64,000 bases of DNA from Dactylellina haptotyla (lineage: Eukaryota > Ascomycota > Orbiliomycetes > Orbiliales > Orbiliaceae), in NCBI GenBank assembly GCA_031310005.1, contig CM062379.1, forward strand, positions 7,626,001-7,690,000, read 5' to 3'. Within the stretch, counting starts at the first letter, position 1; each line of letters begins with the position of its first letter. The notes beneath the pieces were generated by a model that saw only the letters and a program-made list of their open reading frames with translations, ran no database searches and had not been told where the DNA came from. Of this stretch, positions 58,619 to 64,000 are shown piece after piece. The position numbers were made by a program, and so were the translations under genes.

Positions 58619-59646
58619 ATTCGGAAGCGGAGTGTGCTTCTGGCTGGCTGGACTACAGGTTATATGACTAGATGCAATAGCCAGGAAAAAACCCCCAGAC
58701 CCTGCCTTTTGCCATATTCTTGTGAAGAGGTTCTCTGGTCTGTTACTAACGAATTTGATTCTTTTGTAAATGAACAACCACTCTTGATATTCTTCGTACA
58801 AGTGGTTTCTCTTTTTACCCTTACTATTAATGTCCTCGATTTCTTTTTCGACGCTTAAGCTGGTTTTATTCAGGATATTGGGTCACGCGCGTTAGGGATA
58901 TTTTTTATTTTTTTTTCAATTTTCAGATTTCTCATTTATTCCCCAAATATAGGTGGATTGTTATATAGTATCACTGAAATGAATTAGCATCATGGAAAGG
59001 TTTTGCTATCTGGCTTTAACCCTTCCTTGGTCGAATCGTCTCGCTTTTTGGATCAACCACCAAATATCTTTCCTAGAGGGTTTACAAGCAAACACCATAT
59101 ATGAATAGAAGCTGATGAGGCAGTTTACGTGAAAGAGCCTCTCGAGGCTGAAAATAAAATTTGTTGCCGCCAATACCGACACCTGGTATATACTATCGTA
59201 GCGGTCGGAAATTACATGGATATTGTCGATTACGAGTCTTGGTGCGTTTCCCAACCAGGATTCGCACCTGCGATAGCTGTCACCAGCTGCTTGACGTAAG
59301 CAACAACAATGGAGGCTTACGCGTTTCGCTAAATGGAAAAGCGAAACCTCGCAGGAGGGTGCACCAGGTCGGCCTCGTGTCAGCCTCGGCGAACCCCACC
59401 AGGCGACTCCACTGCAGAATTCGATTATCCACCAAGCTCCTCTCGAAAATTTATTTGCGCTGGTTGCCTGATTCGCATCTGACCCCGCTTGCCTACAGGC
59501 AAATATATACCGGCGCCCGTCTTCAATCTTTGTGATCTACAGAATTGGTAGAAACCGAAACAATTCAACCTCACAGTATTCTTCCACCAAATTATTATTT
59601 AAAGAAAAGGAACTCCCGTAGGCGCCTCAAATTTTCTCGACCTGAA
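58619..59646. other. Intergenic, no gene seen
   Basis: CET1 3' UTR and promoter of the next gene. A tRNA-like T-arm on the minus strand near 59255 was examined and rejected. No gene is supported. Confidence 0.45.
59504..59509 (+). promoter_or_regulatory. Possible TATA box
   Basis: TATATA in the sequence CAAATATATACC, 138 nt before the ATG at 59647. Its position is plausible for a fungal promoter, but no transcript start is known. Confidence 0.3.
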
Positions 59647-60755
59647 ATGTTTCTCGGCCACATATATAGAAATATCCAACTCGCCAACAACGAAATCCAG
59701 GAAAACGTTCAGAAGAACGTGCAACAGGGCATACAAGAAGCACAGAGGAACGTGCAGTACGGCATACAAGAAACACAGAGGAACGTGCAAAACGCACTCA
59801 GGAATATACCACAAATGTCCAGCATGGGCATGAACTGGGGCCCAGGCTGTCCGTCCTCGAGCTCGCCAGCATCTTCGTCGGCACGGCCATCTGTGCCCGA
59901 CTTCCCGAAGGACGATGAGATTTTGGTCGACCTTGTCACGCAATCGGTCAATAATACTTTCAACTTAAAAAAAGTGGTTACAGTCAAGAATATCTCGTAA
60001 GTTTGCCCCATTCAGAAGTCTTTGGGCGGGGTTAACATTGTACCTATTTGCAAAGTGGTTCGATCAAGGCAAAGATCGTACCTTCCCCAACACCTACGAC
60101 TGAGCTCGTCCGCAGACTACATACCCACTCGACAACGGGATCCCAGCAAATCACCGTAGAGACATCCCTCGGTCCTTTTTTGATGGACTCCACACATTCT
60201 ACTAGTACGGGCAGTATGAAAATCACGTACCCAGAAGATTGGTGCGGAACCATCGAGATCACTCTTTCGCATGGCTCCTACGATGTCCGTAGTAGCTTAG
60301 GCGACACAGCTGTCGTTCGTGATGTTGTGGACCCAGACACTAGGGAAAGGAATATTCTTGTGCTGAAGGGCAACCCGAGGCAAGGGGAGGAATTCAGCAC
60401 CATGAAAGTCAAAAGCAAGACCGGTAGCATAGCTATCAGATTTGAGAAGATGCCGCCTCTCCGCGACCTGACAGAGTATGAGATTCAAAGGGAAGAGGAG
60501 GAAGCAAGAAGGAACGAGCGTAATAACCAGGGATCGTCTGATGGTCGACCGAATAAAGAAGAAAAAGAAAGACAAGGTGCCCCAGTCACCCGACCTGCAA
60601 CAACAGAGGTTGTAGATAACCCACCCTCCCTTCAACCAGAACTGCAGCAGCAACAACCATCTCAGCAGGGAGCTACAGTGGAAAGCGATTTACCCCCCTC
60701 ATACGAGCAAAGCGAAGAGGAGAATGTGCGCATACAATTGGCGGGGAGAGATTAA
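59647..60755 (+). CDS. Unknown protein with 11-residue amphipathic repeats, 349 aa
   Basis: Exons 59647-59996 and 60056-60755 are joined in frame (Ser split; gtaagt...aaag). It starts at the first ATG (MFLGHIYRN). Residues about 15-52 are 11-residue units of the type GIQExQRNVQx. Such 11-mers form membrane-surface helices in synuclein and perilipin proteins. A Ser/Pro linker follows. Next is a globular region with PTTELVRRLHTHSTTGSQ, EDWCGTIEITLSHGSYDVRSSLGD and KSKTGSIAIRF, a beta-rich pattern found in fungal proteins of unknown function (possibly DUF7330, from memory). The end is Glu/Arg-rich, then Gln-rich, with a PPSYEQS motif. The function is unknown; lipid-surface binding is an inference. 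Confidence 0.75.
59728..59793 (+). repeat. Tandem 33-bp coding duplication
   Basis: Two adjacent 33-nt units (59728-59760 and 59761-59793) differ at only a few positions and encode two 11-residue GIQE(A/T)QRNVQ(Y/N) repeats. Weaker repeats flank them. The near-identity points to recent in-frame duplication. Confidence 0.85.
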
Positions 60756-61199
60756 ATCGCATAGCTTGCAATCTTACTACTCTTAGGATTGTTTTTCGTT
60801 TAGCTCAAGTAACACTAGCACGGGCGAAAAGGGTGTTTCGATGATTTTCCTATTGGATCTGGTTTTAAATTTTCGCGCACATTTCATATTAAATGATTGG
60901 AGGGTCTTATATACTTGTTTTTAAATTTACTTTGTACATATTTACTGCTTTGATCCTGATTATGGTTCAGCAAAGGAATGGGAATGGAAACGATTTGTTT
61001 CATTGGATAAAGAAACTTTGTCTCTCGACTTAATATGAATAAAAACAATATAAATATGTGTGTGAATGCAAGTTAAACTGGCAACTGAGATATCAACTTT
61101 CAAAGAGCGCATGACCAGCATACACTGAATGCTTTGAAATTTGACAACTTGCCATGTTGAGATTGTCTGTATGCTCTGGCGAGAAGGCAATCAATCTAC
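60756..61199. other. Intergenic between convergent genes
   Basis: AT-rich 3' ends of the repeat protein and of cutinase. No gene is seen. Confidence 0.45.
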
Positions 61200-61930
61200 C
61201 TATGCAACTTTCGAGGCGACGAAAGATGCAGCCGCAGTCGTGTCTGAGCCGTACGTAAGATGTGGGAAGAGTATAATGGATTGTCCTGCGCAGATCAGAT
61301 CGCCGGAATGGCAAAAGGTCTTAGACTTCGCGTCTAATCCTTTCCCAAGCGCGTCTCCATTATCCGGGTCGCCAAACATGACCACCGCCCCAACCTTGTT
61401 CGCTGTCGCTTGAGACATTAGAGCAATGGCATTGTGAACAAGCTGAGCGCCTTGACTATATACTCCTCAGCAATCCGAACTGTTAGCAAATAGACAAAAT
61501 GTAGTGCGCACACTCGCTAGCTACCCCTAAGAATGCTACAATTGTGAGCTTACCTGTAACCCGCTAGTATAATCTTTGTAGTGCTGCAGGCTCCAGCGGC
61601 CAATGCAGCCATATCTCTAGATCCAGCGGCATCTCCCCCGGCGGAAAATCCTGCTATGTTTGCAGGATAATTGACTCCTTGCACAGCAAGTGCGTTCGCA
61701 CCTCCTGGGAGAACTTTTCCTAGGGCGGTAACAAGAGGAGGTCCAACGACTGAACCCAAGTTCCCGCCTTCAGTAGTTCCTCGGGCAAATATTAAACTAA
61801 AGGGTTTGCAAGCGCCGTTTTGAAGGTCATTCCGAGTGCTACTACTTTGCCGTGGCAATAACTCTGTAGGTGCCGCAGACAGAGTTTGCAAGAGGGATAT
61901 GACGGCCACGGAAAAGAGAATGGAGCGCAT
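61200..61930 (-). CDS. Secreted cutinase
   Basis: Exons 61930-61554 and 61455-61200 give 210 residues, with the intron splitting the nucleophile Ser codon. A signal peptide covers about residues 1-19, then a short propeptide ends in PRQ. The catalytic triad is complete: Ser126 in GYSQG, Asp178 in CHSGDLIC and His191 in FPHLTYG. Four cysteines (41, 115, 174, 181) stand where the two cutinase disulfides form, and FARGTTEGGNLG supplies the oxyanion region. The length is normal for the family. The enzyme hydrolyses cutin and other polyesters outside the cell and suggests contact with plant material, either as a saprobe or an associate. Confidence 0.95.
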
Positions 61931-63076
61931 TTTGTATATGTGAATTGGAAATGGTATTTAGTATTCGAATGAAAAGAAGAGATATATTTTAATTTTAATA
62001 AGATGCTCGGCTTTTGCTGAATTGGATGCTGAATGTGAATAAGAGATACGGATTGTAGCACAGATATATATGCCTGGGCGCGAACGCTCTAAACCAACTA
62101 GTATGGAGAGCGCCAAGGTTTGAACTATGGTAGCTTAAACGCTTTCCTTTCGCTTACGTCTGGGGTAATCGAATCTAGATCGTGTGGCTCCGTTTCAAAA
62201 TAAAGTCGGACGGGATTGAATCGATCCCTGGTATGTGGCATATTACCGAGGCTACTGCGTAAAAGGAAATTCTTCGAGGGTTTCATAGTTACTTAAATCG
62301 GACCTCGGTATACTCATTCGCTTCCAACTTTAGATCACCAATGGAAGCGAAGTATAGCCGGAGGTAGGTATTAATGTATGCCGAATCGTTGAGTTGGAGC
62401 CGATGAGATTGATAGGTAGTTATTTTCTTTGACCTCTCTATAATCCCTTGTTCTTAAACCTAAAAAGGGAACATATACTAATACGGAGTGAGGGGTCGCC
62501 GGGTTCGGACAATTTGTGTTTACAGGATCAAGTAATAGTCATCCAATCTCGTTCCAGGCTTCACAAAGCGCAGCGCATGGACATTCGGATGCTGTGCCTA
62601 GTCGCCGCGACATATATGTGTTGTTCGAGCATTCTGCAACAGCTGATGCGGGAGACCATGCCCTGTTGGTCTCAGGATTGTGTCAGCGAAAATCTGGGGT
62701 CTGCGGGACTTTGCTTTTATCCTCGGCATCGGGAGGAGTAAAGATACGGCTTATTCGCAAATACCGAAGAGATATACGTTAACTTCGCCTCATTAATATT
62801 TCGTGATTTTGATTTGTTCCAATTAATATGCTTGTAAACTTAAGAACCATGACTATAGGCCTGACAACAGAGAAAAGGATAAATCGCCTCCATCCTAGAC
62901 AATAAGATCAATTTTGACCATTTGAAGGAAAAGGAAACCGTAACTACGGCCCGGAAACCGTATGCTGTAAAAGCCATATATTTTTAACGCGAGTTAAAAG
63001 AAATCAATGCAACCGAATAACACAAAACAAATTAACCAACTCCAAATAATCATATGGAATGATAAGATAGTGAGAA
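61931..63076. other. Intergenic, cutinase promoter side
   Basis: 1.1 kb upstream of cutinase and downstream of the partial gene at the right edge. Besides the TATA-like site at 62064-62071 nothing is recognisable. Confidence 0.45.
62064..62071 (-). promoter_or_regulatory. Possible TATA box of the cutinase gene
   Basis: ATATATAT lies 134-141 nt before the cutinase ATG on the minus strand, a plausible core-promoter distance. No other element is recognised. Confidence 0.3.
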
Positions 63077-64000
63077 CTAAGAGAAATAGATATCATCATC
63101 ATCTTCAAAACTATCGTCTTCGTCATCATCCTCATCCATGACCCAGTCGTCTCCAACTTCCTCGGATGAGGACATGACTACATCGTCCTCGTCAGACATA
63201 CTAACGACGCTTGCGCTGCTGCTGTTGCTGGGATTGTTTACAGCGACGAAGCTATCAGTAGTCGAAGCGGTGCAGACGCTACCGACACCGATGCTACTGA
63301 CATTTACACTCATGTTTTCGCTAGCGGAGCTATCGCCAAATCCGCGATTTGAGGTTCCAGCCTTGTTATTTGAAGGCACGGCTTCACCGCCGGACCATAG
63401 TGGCATGAAGGCCCGCTCCGACTCTTCCAAACAAGCCAACTGCTCCTCGAGAAGAATCGGCTCGAAAACTACGTTCCGAGCACTCATCTCGGCGCACTTG
63501 CTCTTCACGTAAGCGTCACAGAGACGTAGAATGTTTACGAGATTGTTTGGTATAGAGATGGAGGACATATCTGTTGTAGGCGCGGGTTTCGGGTTATATC
63601 TCGCTTCCCAAGCGTCAACTTCGGGGTCTCGAAGGCTGCTGCCCTCATAATTAATTGAAGCATTCGCAGCATCCGTTCCTAGAAGCCCTTCAGATATTCT
63701 GCGACTTTGGAGGCGATTAATATGCTTAATATTTCGAAGATGGATTCTAAAATTCTGTAGGGTCTCTCCGGGACCGGCAAAGTACAGGATGTCCGGGCAG
63801 TCTAGGCAACGGATGCGGGGCTCAGCAGCACGTGTAAAATCGTTGTTGGGATGGTGCATCAGGGCCCAGAAGTGAGCTGGACTGTGCTCGTTAGAGAGGG
63901 CGGAAAGTTGCAATCGAAGCCATTCGGGAGCGCGATGATCAGACTGCGGATATAGAGGTCTTATTGGCCGATATTGAGCACCGTGGGTTTCAGGGCTGTT
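63077..64000 (-). CDS. Partial gene with possible C2H2-like finger and acidic tail
   Basis: The frame is open from the right edge to its stop, giving 307 visible C-terminal residues; the start is outside. Near residues 63-96 of the visible part is RIRCLDCPDILYF ... FRIHLRNIKHINR, with C-x2-C and H-x5-H pairs about 19 residues apart, consistent with a single zinc-finger-like unit. A helical segment (LVNILRLCDAYVKSKCAEM) and a Ser/Asn-rich linker follow. The end is a very acidic tail (DEDDDEDDSFEDDDD). It is probably nuclear. The family is not identified. Confidence 0.7.
   Translation of the reverse strand, partial: NSPETHGAQYRPIRPLYPQSDHRAPEWLRLQLSALSNEHSPAHFWALMHHPNNDFTRAAEPRIRCLDCPDILYFAGPGETLQNFRIHLRNIKHINRLQSRRISEGLLGTDAANASINYEGSSLRDPEVDAWEARYNPKPAPTTDMSSISIPNNLVNILRLCDAYVKSKCAEMSARNVVFEPILLEEQLACLEESERAFMPLWSGGEAVPSNNKAGTSNRGFGDSSASENMSVNVSSIGVGSVCTASTTDSFVAVNNPSNSSSASVVSMSDEDDVVMSSSEEVGDDWVMDEDDDEDDSFEDDDDIYFS

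Noticed and set aside
59225-59300. tRNA-like T-arm on the minus strand (GGTGCGAATCC motif)
   Set aside because: The B-box resemblance is good, but no matching acceptor stem, A box or anticodon arm can be folded upstream.
1-64000. CRISPR arrays, insertion sequences, rRNA operons
   Set aside because: None seen; introns and gene families show this is a fungal nuclear sequence, where such features are not expected.

Overview
This window is nuclear DNA of a filamentous ascomycete (Pezizomycotina). The genes are spaced about one per 2.5 kb and carry short GT..AG introns of roughly 40-110 nt, many with a CTAAC-type branch site. They include typical fungal families: a rhodopsin-like PTH11-type membrane protein, a patatin lipase of the Tgl4/5 kind, a fungal RNA 5'-triphosphatase, F-box-like 'LPRE(L/I)RD(E/K)IY' proteins and a cutinase. 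I cannot assign a class or species from the sequence alone.

Layout, left to right. 1-412 is the 3' end of a gene with five Lys-Arg-containing decapeptide repeats. 2.2-2.8 kb encodes a four-pass MARVEL-like protein. 3.9-6.2 kb is a DCAF7/WDR68-type WD40 adaptor with a long Q/P-rich N-terminus, and 7.0-8.5 kb is COX10 (heme O synthase). 9-15.3 kb is an accessory stretch: a tiny orphan gene, a BAHD-type acyltransferase, an unknown beta-rich protein and two tandem paralogues of a small 'MPCAGPY' family. 15.8-18.9 kb (minus) is a four-exon triacylglycerol lipase. 22.2-28.3 kb has four fungal-specific genes, two of them F-box-like. 28.9-29.9 kb is the dolichol-sugar utilisation protein MPDU1. 30.8-33.6 kb (minus) is a conserved fungal protein of unknown function. 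33.6-38.1 kb has no convincing gene. 38.1-39.5 kb (minus) is a five-exon rhodopsin-domain membrane protein, divergent from a PlsB-type glycerol-3-phosphate/DHAP acyltransferase at 40.6-43.2 kb. 43.5-44.5 kb (minus) is another F-box-like gene and 46.3-46.6 kb (minus) a second tiny orphan. 47.4-52.0 kb (minus) is a ten-exon, about 1330-residue, Cys/His-containing and extremely acidic protein. 55.3-58.6 kb is the mRNA capping triphosphatase Cet1 with an enormous low-complexity N-terminus. 59.6-60.8 kb encodes an unknown protein with 11-residue amphipathic repeats. 61.2-61.9 kb (minus) is a secreted cutinase, and a partial gene with a possible zinc finger runs off the right edge.

These genes do not form one pathway or a biosynthetic cluster. 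Lipid metabolism recurs (patatin lipase, PlsB-type acyltransferase, possibly the 11-mer repeat protein). Several housekeeping genes (COX10, MPDU1, CET1, DCAF7) sit between lineage-specific ones. The least explained items are the two families of very small proteins (MPCAGPY... and MPRC...QIW), the Kex2-like repeat fragment at the left edge and the large acidic zinc-binding-like protein. Exon junctions were worked out by hand from splice signals and frame continuity and have not been checked against transcripts.
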